Shown: positions 27,261 to 36,630 of the stretch, piece after piece
Layout of the letters: every line of letters starts with the position of its first letter
How positions within the stretch are numbered: the stretch's first letter is position 1
Assembly: GCA_964642175.1 (NCBI GenBank)
Contig: CAZXOK010000005.1
Location: 124,001 to 188,000 of the forward strand
Length of the DNA stretch: 64,000 nucleotides
From: JANQGG01 sp964642175
GTDB lineage: Bacteria; Bacteroidota; Chlorobiia; Chlorobiales; Chloroherpetonaceae
Direction: 5' to 3'
Made by a program: the position numbers and the translations under genes
Notes under the pieces: model-generated
Databases searched by the model: none
What the model saw: only the letters and a program-made list of their open reading frames with translations
What the model was told of the DNA's origin: nothing

Positions 27261-28781
27261 ATGCATGTTTTTTTTAAATCCTGTTTTTTAATAATCCCAT
27301 GGCTGTTTCTGGTCTGCCACTCAGGTTATGGTTTTTTTAAGTTTTCCAAAAAAGATTCCCTTAGCCATTTCTCTAATCAGCATACCCTCCGGGCACTGAA
27401 CAGTGTTATTGATACGGTGATTTTTCAGGGCAATAAAGTCACCCGAAACGAAGTTCTGAGCCGGGAAATTTTGTTTAAAGCTACCGATACCCTAACGATA
27501 AATAAAATCAAACAAAGCCAAAGTGAGCTTTTTAATTTATTGCTGTTCAATAAAGTTAAAATATCAGCCAGGCGCTTTCGGCCTAACGACAGCATTCAAA
27601 AAAGCAAAGGTTTAAACGACTATTTATCCACCGGCCAGAAACACGCCGACCGGCTCAACCGAAGTTATACCATTGTTCTGGTTACCGTTTATGAGCGTTG
27701 GTATTTTGTCCCTATCCCGATCTTTGATCTTCGGGGAACCAGTTTCACCCAGTGGATCCGAAACCCGGGCTTATCGAACCTTAATTTTGGGCTTATGCTC
27801 CAGGATCAAAACTTCACCGGGCATGGCGACTTGCTTTCGGCCTCTTTTGGCCTTGGGTTTGATCCTTTTGTGGGCCTGTCCTATTCAACCCCGTACTTTT
27901 TTGGTTCAGACAGGTATGGATTAGGTCTTGCTGCTGAATATCGCGAATTGCGCAACACAGCCGAAGGTTCCGAGACCTTTGTGGTTCCTGAGTATAACCA
28001 AATCAACCGCTCCATAGCTTTTTCGGCCAGTCAGCGACTTTCGGCTTTCGATATGATCGGGCTCTATGGCGAATTCAGCTCAATAACTGTTGAAGAAGAA
28101 ACCCGGCAACGCTACCCTTTCAGTACGATTGCAACCAATGGGACTGAGCGTTTTATAACGCTGAGCGCTTATTACAGCTACCAGCGCCTGGATTATATCC
28201 TGTTTCCATTGTCGGGTTTCTTCTTTTCAGCCAAACTCAGTAAAATTGGTATCCCAGGTGAGGGTCAACATCTGGATTTTACGCGAGTTGCACTTGATTT
28301 CAGAATTTACGAACCTCTGTCAGAGAATTTTTCAGTGGCCTGGCGCTCATTTTCTGTGATCTCCTCCAATCAGCCGGTCCCGAACCATAAACGCCTATTT
28401 CTGGGGTATAGCACTAAACTCAGAGGATATACAGGGCAGATATTCAATGGAGATAATCTTCAATTAAATTCTCTGGAATTGCGGGCACCTATTATTCGTC
28501 TGAATACCTTAAAACTTGATTTTATCCCTATTGAGCAGTTATCAATTATTCAATATGGGTTGTTTATGTCGATTTTTCTTGATGCTGCCTCTATCTGGTA
28601 TAATCCAAGTTCCCCCGGTCCTCAGGATCGGTTATCGCGGTTTGCTTTTTCAAATTACAAATTTGGTTATGGCGCGGGATTGGTTTTTATTGGCGGTTTC
28701 CAATGGACCAGCCGTGTGGATTTTGCCTTTAGTGATCAGGGAGATTTTGAAATCATTTTTGAAAAAAAAGTCTCATTTTAA
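27261..28781 (+). CDS. BamA/TamA-family outer-membrane protein
   Basis: A 506-residue Omp85-superfamily protein. After a signal peptide, residues about 50-115 look like one POTRA-type domain (VIDTVIFQGNKVTRNEVLSREI), a short Q/N-rich stretch follows, and residues about 150-506 form the barrel with the LRGY loop-6 motif (KLRGYTGQ) and a C-terminal aromatic (KKVSF). Having a single POTRA makes it smaller than BamA (usually five), so it is more like the short surface-antigen/D15 proteins than the essential assembly factor. It is 18 nt upstream of the glycosyltransferase gene. Confidence 0.82.
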   Translation: MHVFFKSCFLIIPWLFLVCHSGYGFFKFSKKDSLSHFSNQHTLRALNSVIDTVIFQGNKVTRNEVLSREILFKATDTLTINKIKQSQSELFNLLLFNKVKISARRFRPNDSIQKSKGLNDYLSTGQKHADRLNRSYTIVLVTVYERWYFVPIPIFDLRGTSFTQWIRNPGLSNLNFGLMLQDQNFTGHGDLLSASFGLGFDPFVGLSYSTPYFFGSDRYGLGLAAEYRELRNTAEGSETFVVPEYNQINRSIAFSASQRLSAFDMIGLYGEFSSITVEEETRQRYPFSTIATNGTERFITLSAYYSYQRLDYILFPLSGFFFSAKLSKIGIPGEGQHLDFTRVALDFRIYEPLSENFSVAWRSFSVISSNQPVPNHKRLFLGYSTKLRGYTGQIFNGDNLQLNSLELRAPIIRLNTLKLDFIPIEQLSIIQYGLFMSIFLDAASIWYNPSSPGPQDRLSRFAFSNYKFGYGAGLVFIGGFQWTSRVDFAFSDQGDFEIIFEKKVSF

Positions 28782-28799
28782 ACCAAACACTGCTCTGTA

Positions 28800-29501
28800 A
28801 TGACTCTCTCCATCATCATTCCCATGCTCAATGAAGAAACTCGCATTGAGGCCTGTTTGCAAAGTATCAACACCCAGATGCAGCATGGATTTAAGCAGGT
28901 TGAAATTCTGGTAAGCGATGGAGGCAGTACCGACAAAAGTCTGGCTCTGGTTGAGCGTTTTCGGTTTAAAGATCCGGAAACCAAGCTTAAGGTTATTCAT
29001 TCAAAACCCGGCAGAAGCAAACAAATGAACCTGGGCGCTGAAAAATCCACCGGCGATTTATTGCTTTTTCTCCATTCCGATTCGGAGTTCTCGCCCAATG
29101 CACTCCAGGCACTAACAAAAAGTTTAAAAACAGACAAAAGCCAATACGGTTATTTTTGCCTGGCATTCGATAGCACAAATCCACTGAGCCGATTATATGC
29201 AGAAGCCACAAAAATCAATTCCATATTTCTACATTATGGCGATTGTGGTATCTTTTCAACACGTACCTTTTTTTGGGTTGTTGGTGGATTTCCAGACATA
29301 GTGTTGATGGAAGACCTGGAATTTCTAATGCGCGCGCGTCTGAAATCCGATCCGATGCTGGTTAAAGATGCCTCGGTTAAAACCTCTGCCCGGCGTTTTG
29401 AATCAAACGGTTACTTGTGGCAACAGCTTAAAAATACGGGCCTGGTCACCTTATATATGTTTGGTGTTGATCCGTCCATACTCAAAAAACTCTACACGTA
29501 A
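28800..29501 (+). CDS. family 2 glycosyltransferase, TIGR04283-like
   Basis: A 233-residue GT-A glycosyltransferase: LSIIIPMLNEETRIEACL at the N-terminus, VSDGGSTDKSL, the metal-binding D-x-S pair in LLFLHSDSEF, and GGFPDIVLMEDLEFLMRAR. The LHSDS and F-P-D-I-x-L-M-E-D features resemble the TIGR04283 group, some members of which sit in arsenosugar or carotenoid-linked clusters. The donor and acceptor are unknown. It is 18 nt downstream of the BamA-like gene and 11 nt upstream of ddl, so all three may be co-transcribed. Confidence 0.85.
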   Translation: MTLSIIIPMLNEETRIEACLQSINTQMQHGFKQVEILVSDGGSTDKSLALVERFRFKDPETKLKVIHSKPGRSKQMNLGAEKSTGDLLLFLHSDSEFSPNALQALTKSLKTDKSQYGYFCLAFDSTNPLSRLYAEATKINSIFLHYGDCGIFSTRTFFWVVGGFPDIVLMEDLEFLMRARLKSDPMLVKDASVKTSARRFESNGYLWQQLKNTGLVTLYMFGVDPSILKKLYT

Positions 29502-29512
29502 AACACGATCTG

Positions 29513-30616
29513 ATGAAACCACTTAAACTGGCATTAATATTTGGAGGCCGTTCGGGCGAGCACGATATTTCCATCATTTCAGCCCGCTCTATTGCCCAGC
29601 ATATTGATAAATCAAAATACCGGGTCTACCCCATTTACATCACCAAATCGGGAGAATGGATCAATGCCTACGCCTCCAAGCGTATTCTCAAGATCGATAT
29701 GGTCACTATTCTGAAATCAAGGCTAAAAAAAGATCACAACCAAGCCTTGAAAGAAATCTCCATTTTAGCCAAAGACAATCCCTTTACGTTTGATTTCAAG
29801 CATGAAAATATTAAAGCTGTGTTCCCCTGCCTGCACGGGCCTTATGGGGAAGATGGGACAGTGCAAGGTCTTTTGGACATGCACGACCTGCCTTATGTCG
29901 GTTGCGATGTTTTATCTTCGGCGGTAACGATGGATAAAGCCATGAGCAAGATTTGCTTTCGGCATGCCGGGCTGAACGTGACCGATTTTCTGGTATTTTC
30001 GCGTCATGAACTCTCCGGAAATCTCACCGGGATTGTTTCAAAAATTGAATCCACATTAGCTTATCCTGTTTTTGTAAAACCAGCCAACATGGGCTCCTCG
30101 GTAGGTATCTCAAAAGCTAAAAACACCGAAAATCTTAAAGAAGCACTGTTGCTTGCCGCTCAATACGACCGAAAAATTGTTGTTGAAAACGGCGTTGAAG
30201 CCCGTGAGTTCGAAGTGGCAGTTCTGGGTAATAACGACCCGATAGCTTCGCCTGTGGGTGAAATTGTGCCCTGCAACGAGTTTTATGATTTTGATGCCAA
30301 ATACATCAAAGGCAATTCCGAACTCTTTATTCCGGCTCAAATCCAGAAGTCTCTGTCCAAAATCATACAAGACCTGGCGTTAAAAGCTTTCAAGGCTTGT
30401 GGATGTGAGGGTATGGCCCGGGCCGATTTCTTGATGGACAAATCATCCGGTAAGCTTTACATCAATGAAATAAATACCATTCCAGGGTTTACTTCGATAA
30501 GCATGTATCCAAAGCTTTTCAAGCAATCCGGTATCAGCTACCCGGACTTGTTAGATCGATTGGTGCAACTGGGTGTGGAACGCCACAAAGAAAAATCCAA
30601 TATCAAGACCGTTTAA
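29513..30616 (+). CDS. ddl: D-alanine-D-alanine ligase
   Basis: A 367-residue ATP-grasp ligase that makes the D-Ala-D-Ala dipeptide for peptidoglycan. Landmarks are FGGRSGEHDISIISARS at the N-terminus, CLHGPYGEDGTVQGLLD, PVFVKPANMGSSVGISKA (ATP-binding), ADFLMDKSSGKLYINEINTIPGFTSISMYP with the Mg-binding E-x-N and the catalytic Ser-Met region. The length and motif order are those of DdlA/VanA-type ligases; a Tyr-or-Phe position that separates D-Ala from D-Lac ligases cannot be judged safely by eye. Confidence 0.93.
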   Translation: MKPLKLALIFGGRSGEHDISIISARSIAQHIDKSKYRVYPIYITKSGEWINAYASKRILKIDMVTILKSRLKKDHNQALKEISILAKDNPFTFDFKHENIKAVFPCLHGPYGEDGTVQGLLDMHDLPYVGCDVLSSAVTMDKAMSKICFRHAGLNVTDFLVFSRHELSGNLTGIVSKIESTLAYPVFVKPANMGSSVGISKAKNTENLKEALLLAAQYDRKIVVENGVEAREFEVAVLGNNDPIASPVGEIVPCNEFYDFDAKYIKGNSELFIPAQIQKSLSKIIQDLALKAFKACGCEGMARADFLMDKSSGKLYINEINTIPGFTSISMYPKLFKQSGISYPDLLDRLVQLGVERHKEKSNIKTV

Positions 30617-30748
30617 TGGGTTTATGCAAGACGAAACACACAGAAATGGTGTTTTTTTAATCATTTAGGTTGTTTATCTCTATACTTTTATTAAGAATGA
30701 TTTTATATTTTAAAGATAGCAACGGTTAAGTAACTTACAGTAGCGCAT

Positions 30749-32977
30749 ATGCTTTCGACAAATCCCGCACAGCTTTCGGCACAATCAGCTAAATCTTTGG
30801 TGAAACGTCTCCAGGAGAATCCTACCGCCCCGGTTATTATAAATGTGTCAGAGCTTTTAAACAGCCAGGGAAAACACGATAAAGCGCTAAAGCATCTTAC
30901 AGCCGTTCAAAATATTTACAGCCAGTCTTACCGGTACAACCTGGTTCTGGCCAGAACTTACAGGCGACTTAAAGACTATCCTAATGCCAAGCGCCATTAC
31001 GATATCGCCTGCTCACTGGCTCCGCAAAACGAAATAGCCCTGCGCGAGCTGGCCGAACTCTTCTCTGAGGAATTTCAAAATCAGTTATCCGTTCCACTAA
31101 CCGCTGCAGCCATAACAACTGATCTTGGCAAAGACTCAGATATGCCTTCTCAACAAGCCGAATCTGAAACTGAGCCTGAGGCCCAGGTATCGGACCTGTT
31201 TGTTGATGAGCCCAAAAATCTGTTAGACCTAGATCAGCATGAGGAAAATGAGTTGTTTGTTGAAGAAACCCCGGAAACAGAGATTTCAGAGCCGGAACAA
31301 ACAGCCGATGCTTTATTTGCAGAACAACCTGAAATAACCCCAGAGCAAGAGGAATCCGGGGACTTATCAGCCGATGATGTTTTCATAAATCAAGATGAGC
31401 TTGAGGTTGAAGAACAAGCCGGGTCGCTGGAGGATGTTGATACTGATGATAGTGAACCTGAAAATGAAGAACTAGAAGCCGATGTCTTATTTTCTGATGA
31501 ACCAACAGAAATTATTGCTGATCCTGATCAGGTTTTCGAAGTAACAGATGAGCATACCCCCTCTGAAGAAGTTCAGAACGAAACCGGATCGAATTTATTT
31601 GTTGAAGATCCAGGTATTGAAGCACCTGAAGAGAATATTGAGTCGCTTTTTACTGAAGACTCCTCTAAGGAACTGATTGAATCAGAAGCAGAGCCAGCTG
31701 ATTCTACACAAGAAACGGTGCCCCCTGATTCTGAGGATGTTCTAACTGAAAACCCTGCTGAAACCAACCAGCCGGTTGAGCCCCAGGAGGAATCCGACAT
31801 CCATCTTCAGCCAGATAATGACGAGCCTGTTAAAGAAGACTCACAAGTTGATGATCTTTTTGAGAGCGACACACAATCTCAAACTCAGGCCGAGTTTTCT
31901 GAACCTTCTGATGAAACTGAAAGCAATGCCACTCAAGCCGATACCAGCGATTTATTTGCCTCAGACACACCTCAGGCAGAAACCGCGCAAGAAGAACCGG
32001 CTTCCACATCATCAATATTTGAACCGGACGATTCTCCTTCAAGTTATGATCCAACTGAAATAAACGACTTATTCATACCTGATGATGAAAGCTTTGGTCT
32101 GGATAAAGTGGGTGATATCTCCAACGCGCATGATTTACTTCCCACTACGATCAATGCTGAGCAGTTGCAACGGGAAGCCATTCGCCTACTTGAAGAAGAA
32201 CAGGGTCCAATCGGCTTTGATCCACTTCAGGATTTTGATGCACCTCAAGAAGAACAAGAGCCAAATCCTTCCCCAAAAGATGAGTTAGAAGACTTGCCTG
32301 CAATTTCAGCGCAAGACAATACCACAACCGATACACCTTCAGCAGAAGGTTTGTTTGAAGACGCCTCAACTGAACAACCCGATTCTGATTCTGAAAGCCA
32401 GCAAAGTGCGTCTGATCTCTTTATGGAAGATTCACCCATGACTGGCTATGAAATGCCCACGGAATCTCAATCAGAAGAGTCTGACTTTATTCCGCCGCCA
32501 CTACCTGATGACACCTTAAAGGAAGAGTTTTCAGAAACAGAAAGCTCATCTAAGTCTCAGGGTTATGATTTGGATTATGACGATGATTTCGAATTTAAAA
32601 TTGATAAGAAGAAATTGGCACAAGCCTTGTCCAATTTAGGCGATTCGGAAAATGATGATACGCCTGAAAATGCCCAAAATGAACATCAGAATTCAGATTC
32701 AATAGAAGATATTGCCTCCTCGCTTTCTGAAGCCAGCTTTAAACCTATGCATGAAACTGAAGATCCCACCCCGGTAAATGAGCAACGCCAACCTTTCTCG
32801 GATGATGAAGCCATTAAAACGCCTACCTTAAGCCTGGCCAAGATCTTTTATTCTCAGGGAGCTTATACAAAAGCCATCAATATTTACCGGGCCTTGATCC
32901 AAAAAGACCCCGATAACATTACCGATTATGAACAAGCTATTGAGGACATTCAGCAAAAAATGTCGGAAGAGCAGTAA
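30749..32977 (+). CDS. TPR protein with long acidic linker carrying repeated DLFxxD-type motifs
   Basis: A 742-residue protein. Residues about 30-105 form TPR-like helices (GKHDKALKHL, RLKDYPNAKRHYDIACSLAP) and about 690-735 another TPR (AKIFYSQGAYTKAINIYRAL). The 580 residues between are extremely acidic and probably disordered. Within them about 14 copies of a short motif, [D/E/N/S]-[L/V/I]-F-x-x-[D/E], recur (for example DLFVDE, ELFVEE, NLFVED, DLFESD, DLFMED). No signal peptide is seen. Repeated short aromatic-acidic motifs in a disordered chain suggest a multivalent docking scaffold. Function unknown. Confidence 0.8.
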   Translation: MLSTNPAQLSAQSAKSLVKRLQENPTAPVIINVSELLNSQGKHDKALKHLTAVQNIYSQSYRYNLVLARTYRRLKDYPNAKRHYDIACSLAPQNEIALRELAELFSEEFQNQLSVPLTAAAITTDLGKDSDMPSQQAESETEPEAQVSDLFVDEPKNLLDLDQHEENELFVEETPETEISEPEQTADALFAEQPEITPEQEESGDLSADDVFINQDELEVEEQAGSLEDVDTDDSEPENEELEADVLFSDEPTEIIADPDQVFEVTDEHTPSEEVQNETGSNLFVEDPGIEAPEENIESLFTEDSSKELIESEAEPADSTQETVPPDSEDVLTENPAETNQPVEPQEESDIHLQPDNDEPVKEDSQVDDLFESDTQSQTQAEFSEPSDETESNATQADTSDLFASDTPQAETAQEEPASTSSIFEPDDSPSSYDPTEINDLFIPDDESFGLDKVGDISNAHDLLPTTINAEQLQREAIRLLEEEQGPIGFDPLQDFDAPQEEQEPNPSPKDELEDLPAISAQDNTTTDTPSAEGLFEDASTEQPDSDSESQQSASDLFMEDSPMTGYEMPTESQSEESDFIPPPLPDDTLKEEFSETESSSKSQGYDLDYDDDFEFKIDKKKLAQALSNLGDSENDDTPENAQNEHQNSDSIEDIASSLSEASFKPMHETEDPTPVNEQRQPFSDDEAIKTPTLSLAKIFYSQGAYTKAINIYRALIQKDPDNITDYEQAIEDIQQKMSEEQ
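31190..32432 (+). repeat. degenerate coding repeat: about 14 dispersed DLFxxD-type motifs
   Basis: Motif positions within the protein starting at 30749: residues 149, 168, 188, 210, 246, 261, 282, 299, 369, 401, 422, 440, 534 and 556. Consensus is acidic/polar, then Leu/Val/Ile, then Phe, two variable residues, then Asp/Glu. Spacing is irregular (12-94 residues) and the codons differ between copies, so the repeat is maintained at protein rather than DNA level. Confidence 0.7.
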
Positions 32978-33075
32978 TCCCGCAACTGAAAATATTTTGT
33001 GAAACAACCCCAAGGCATTCTCGTTTCTAACGAAACTAACATTTTAATAAACGAGACGTATTTTGAAAAACATTC

Positions 33076-34536
33076 ATGTCAGCCCGAACCTTTAAACCAC
33101 TGGTAGTATTTACCTTTACATTGTTTTGTCTTCATACACTCCCAAAGGACTTATCAGCCCAAAAAAAAGATAATCCTGTACTTTCATTAGACACCTGTAT
33201 TTCCATTGCCCTGAAAAACGCCACTGTTGTCCAATCTGCACGCAATCAGTTAAACCTCTCGGGTGCTGATGTTCTGAAAAGTTACGGGCAGTTTCTACCC
33301 AGTTTAACTGTAGGTGCTGGTTATACTTTCTATGCCAGAAATAACAATTTGGAACAAGTCCCATTTACACAAACACTTGGCAATGGCGATACACTCAGTA
33401 CTATCAGTACCACTTTATTTGCCACAGAAAGCCGAAGGGCCAGTTATAATATCTCCAGCACACTGAACATATTCAACGGGCTCGCAGATTATGCGGCTTT
33501 AAAACAGTCACTAAATAACGAAAATGCTTCACAATACTCCTTAAAACGGGCCAAAGAGCAGATAGCATTCGATGTGGCACAGTCTTATCTGCAAATCCTT
33601 CTGAATCAGGAGCTTCTTAAAATTTCTGAAGAAAATCTGAACGCTGCTAATGATCAGCTTTCTCGTATTCGCGAACAGGTTAATGTGGGTGCTAAAGCAA
33701 TCTCGGATTTATACCAACAAGAGTCGGTGGTCAGTACAAATGAGTTGGATGTGATCACGTCTGAAAACAATCTGCGGAACAGTCAGATAGCGTTGCTACA
33801 ACGTTTAAAATTAAATCCGGCCCAGGAGTACACATTTGAAATACCACCTTTAGATACATCAAAAATAAATGAATCGGTCTATTCCAGTACCTCGATCATA
33901 AACAAGGCGTTTAAAAACCGAACTGACCTAAAAAGTGCTGAGTTTGCCTACAAAGCATCCGACTGGGGAACCAATGTGGCCTTCAGTGGGTACCTGCCTC
34001 GTCTGGATCTGATTTTCAATTTAAGTTCAAGTGGCATTCTAATCGATAAGCAAACTATCGATGGCATTGAAGTTCCTTCACCTGTCTTACCCGATATCTC
34101 CAGACAGTTGGAAGATCAGACCAATACCTCACTTACACTGAACCTGAGCTGGACCATTTTCGATGGCTTTTTAACCAACTTGAACCATCAACGGGCCAGG
34201 GTAGATTACCTGAACCGGAAATTAACTTACGAAGATACCAAGCTTCAAATTTCGGCTGAAGTTACCCAATCCATAGGCGATTATAAAGCAGCTCAGAAAC
34301 AGCTGGAATCAGCAGAAAAGGGATTAAAGTCGTCTGAAAAAGCATTTGAAACGGTTCAACAGCAATATGATGTTGGAGGGTCAACATTTGTAGAACTTTC
34401 AGGTGCCCGAGCCAGTCTGGTAGCTGCCCAATCGCAATACGCCCAGTCTGTGTATAATTTCACTTTCCAGAAGAAGTTACTGGATTTTTTCATGGGTACA
34501 CTCGATGTTGAACAATATATGACAGAACCTTACTAA
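33076..34536 (+). CDS. TolC family outer-membrane efflux protein
   Basis: A 486-residue outer-membrane factor with a signal peptide (VVFTFTLFCLHTLPKDLSA) and two internally similar halves of long helices typical of the OEP/TolC fold, for example QSYLQILLNQELLKISEENL and, in the second half, YLNRKLTYEDTKLQISAEV. It would form the outer-membrane exit duct of a tripartite pump. It heads a tight plus-strand operon with a MacA-like adaptor (19 nt), an ABC ATPase and two permeases, so the pump is MacAB-like. Confidence 0.9.
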   Translation: MSARTFKPLVVFTFTLFCLHTLPKDLSAQKKDNPVLSLDTCISIALKNATVVQSARNQLNLSGADVLKSYGQFLPSLTVGAGYTFYARNNNLEQVPFTQTLGNGDTLSTISTTLFATESRRASYNISSTLNIFNGLADYAALKQSLNNENASQYSLKRAKEQIAFDVAQSYLQILLNQELLKISEENLNAANDQLSRIREQVNVGAKAISDLYQQESVVSTNELDVITSENNLRNSQIALLQRLKLNPAQEYTFEIPPLDTSKINESVYSSTSIINKAFKNRTDLKSAEFAYKASDWGTNVAFSGYLPRLDLIFNLSSSGILIDKQTIDGIEVPSPVLPDISRQLEDQTNTSLTLNLSWTIFDGFLTNLNHQRARVDYLNRKLTYEDTKLQISAEVTQSIGDYKAAQKQLESAEKGLKSSEKAFETVQQQYDVGGSTFVELSGARASLVAAQSQYAQSVYNFTFQKKLLDFFMGTLDVEQYMTEPY

Positions 34537-34555
34537 TTTAGAACACACAAGTAAT

Positions 34556-35884
34556 ATGTTGGTGGAAACCGAACCAGAACCTAAAGCCAAAAACAGCGGT
34601 TCAATGGAAAAACAGGGTGCGCAAAAACCTAATGCTGGCAAGAAAAAGCCTCAACATGCAGTCAAGTACATTGTTGGGGGCGTGATAGCAGCAATTTTCA
34701 GCCTTGGTATTATACTTTACTTTGTAAATACACGAGAAAAACCTGTTTTAATATCCAGTGCACCGGTAATTACTAAAACAATTACACAGGTCGTTTCAGC
34801 AACAGGAAGAATACAACCCGAAACAGAAGTAATTATCTCTCCGGATGTTTCGGGTGAAATTATTGCATTGCCTATCCGAGAGGGTCAATCGGTTACCAAG
34901 GGAGATCTTCTCTTCAAGATCAATCCCGAATTGCTCAACTCACAGGTCGATCAGCAGCAAGCCTCGCTTAGTGCAGCACGCGCCAGAAGTCTGCAATCCA
35001 AAGCTCAGCAACTAAAGGCTGATGACGATCTCATGCGAACCGGGGAACTTTATTCAAAACAACTTATTTCTGAATCGGATTATACCACGGCAAAAACAAA
35101 TGCAGAAGTTGCTAAAGCAACTTACCAGGCCTCCTTGTTTGAAATTTCTCGAGTGCAGAGTCTGCTCGAGCAAAGTCGGGAGCAACTCTCTCGATCCACT
35201 GTTTTTTCACCAATTTCCGGCACCATCACCCTGTTAAATAATAAACTTGGTGAGCGTGTGGTTGCAACCAGCCAGTTCCAGGGAACAGAAGTACTCCGGA
35301 TTGCTGATTTGAACAGCATGGAAATTGAAGTTGAAGTCAATGAAAATGATATCATTTTCGTTCAGCAAGGCGATACTGCAAGGATTTCGGTAGATGCATA
35401 CCGTGATAAAGAATTTAAAGGACTCGTTACAGAAATTGCCAATATGGCCACCACCAGCATGGTTGGCACGCAGGATGAAGCCACTAATTTTAATGTCACC
35501 ATCCGAATTCTGGATCATCAGCGTTTGCTAAAACCCGGCATGAGTGCTACAGCTAATATTGAAACCGAAACGGTTGAAAATGCAGTTGCTGTACCCCTGC
35601 AAAGTGTTACCGTCCGAAGCGCTTCTCAGTTAATGCCTCAATCTGAAAAAGATCAAAACCAGCAAACTGAGGTACGCAATCAGAATGACGACCTAAAAAA
35701 GATTGTTTTTGTTCTGGATGATAAAAAAGCAGTGGCTCGTGAAGTAAAAACCGGCATCGCCGACAATACCCACATCCAGATTATTGAAGGGTTAAGCACT
35801 GGTGATGAAGTTGTTTCGGGAAGCTACCGTGCCATTAGCCGCGACCTTAAAAATGGCTCAAATGTTAAGACAAGCAAAGACTAA
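34556..35884 (+). CDS. periplasmic adaptor subunit (MacA/HlyD family)
   Basis: A 442-residue membrane-fusion protein: basic N-terminus, one transmembrane anchor at about residues 37-58 (YIVGGVIAAIFSLGIILYFV), a lipoyl/barrel-sandwich half (VISPDVSGEIIALPIREGQ), a long helical hairpin, and the matching lipoyl half ending SRSTVFSPISGTITLLN, then beta-barrel domains. It bridges the inner-membrane ABC permeases and the TolC protein. There is a Q/N-rich insertion near residue 360 (KDQNQQTEVRNQNDD). Operon position supports a MacA role. Confidence 0.9.
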   Translation: MLVETEPEPKAKNSGSMEKQGAQKPNAGKKKPQHAVKYIVGGVIAAIFSLGIILYFVNTREKPVLISSAPVITKTITQVVSATGRIQPETEVIISPDVSGEIIALPIREGQSVTKGDLLFKINPELLNSQVDQQQASLSAARARSLQSKAQQLKADDDLMRTGELYSKQLISESDYTTAKTNAEVAKATYQASLFEISRVQSLLEQSREQLSRSTVFSPISGTITLLNNKLGERVVATSQFQGTEVLRIADLNSMEIEVEVNENDIIFVQQGDTARISVDAYRDKEFKGLVTEIANMATTSMVGTQDEATNFNVTIRILDHQRLLKPGMSATANIETETVENAVAVPLQSVTVRSASQLMPQSEKDQNQQTEVRNQNDDLKKIVFVLDDKKAVAREVKTGIADNTHIQIIEGLSTGDEVVSGSYRAISRDLKNGSNVKTSKD

Positions 35885-35905
35885 TCCAACTCGACCGAAG
35901 AGAAT

Positions 35906-36628
35906 ATGAATAATGCGACCAAAGTCATAGAAATGTCAGAAATCAGGAAAGATTTCGCGATGGGTCAAGAAGTGGTTCGCGCGTTACGAGGTATTAATTT
36001 ATCTATTACCAAAAACGAATATGTAGCCATAATGGGAGCATCGGGTAGTGGAAAATCCACCCTGATGAACCTAATCGGTTGTCTCGATACCCCAACAAGC
36101 GGAAAGTATGTTTTAAACGGCAATGATGTGTCTTTGCTCGACGAAGATGAACTGGCCAGGATCCGGAATCTTGAAATTGGATTTGTTTTTCAGACCTTTA
36201 ACCTTCTGCCCCGCTCAACCAGCTTGCAAAATGTGGAGTTGCCGCTTGTCTATGCCGGATTCTCTCCGGAAGATCGTCATGAGAAAGCCACACAAGCCCT
36301 GATCAATGTTGGCCTTTCCGACCGAATGGATCATAAACCCAATGAACTCTCGGGCGGTCAGCGCCAGAGGGTAGCTATTGCCCGGGCTTTAGTCAATAAT
36401 CCGTCAATCATCCTGGCCGATGAACCCACGGGAAATTTAGACAGTAAAACCAGCAATGATATTATGGCCCTTTTCGACGATCTACAGCAATTGGGCAATA
36501 CGATCATTCTGGTTACACACGAAGATGATATCTCCAGACATGCTGATCGGGTTGTAAGGCTACATGATGGCCTGGTTGAGAGCGATTACCTGCACACTCA
36601 CCATTTAGACGAGATAAGCTCACCATAG
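35906..36628 (+). CDS. ABC transporter ATP-binding protein (MacB/LolD type)
   Basis: A 240-residue ABC ATPase: Walker A GASGSGKSTLMN, Q-loop VFQTFNLLPRSTSLQNVELP, signature LSGGQRQRVAIARAL, Walker B IILADEPTGNLDSKTS and H-loop VTHEDD. The FNLLPR-x-xxLxNVELPL segment is characteristic of the MacB/LolD/FtsE group of mechanotransmission ABC proteins. It supplies ATP hydrolysis to the two permeases that follow 2 nt downstream and completes the five-gene pump operon. Confidence 0.92.
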   Translation: MNNATKVIEMSEIRKDFAMGQEVVRALRGINLSITKNEYVAIMGASGSGKSTLMNLIGCLDTPTSGKYVLNGNDVSLLDEDELARIRNLEIGFVFQTFNLLPRSTSLQNVELPLVYAGFSPEDRHEKATQALINVGLSDRMDHKPNELSGGQRQRVAIARALVNNPSIILADEPTGNLDSKTSNDIMALFDDLQQLGNTIILVTHEDDISRHADRVVRLHDGLVESDYLHTHHLDEISSP

Positions 36629-36630
36629 CC

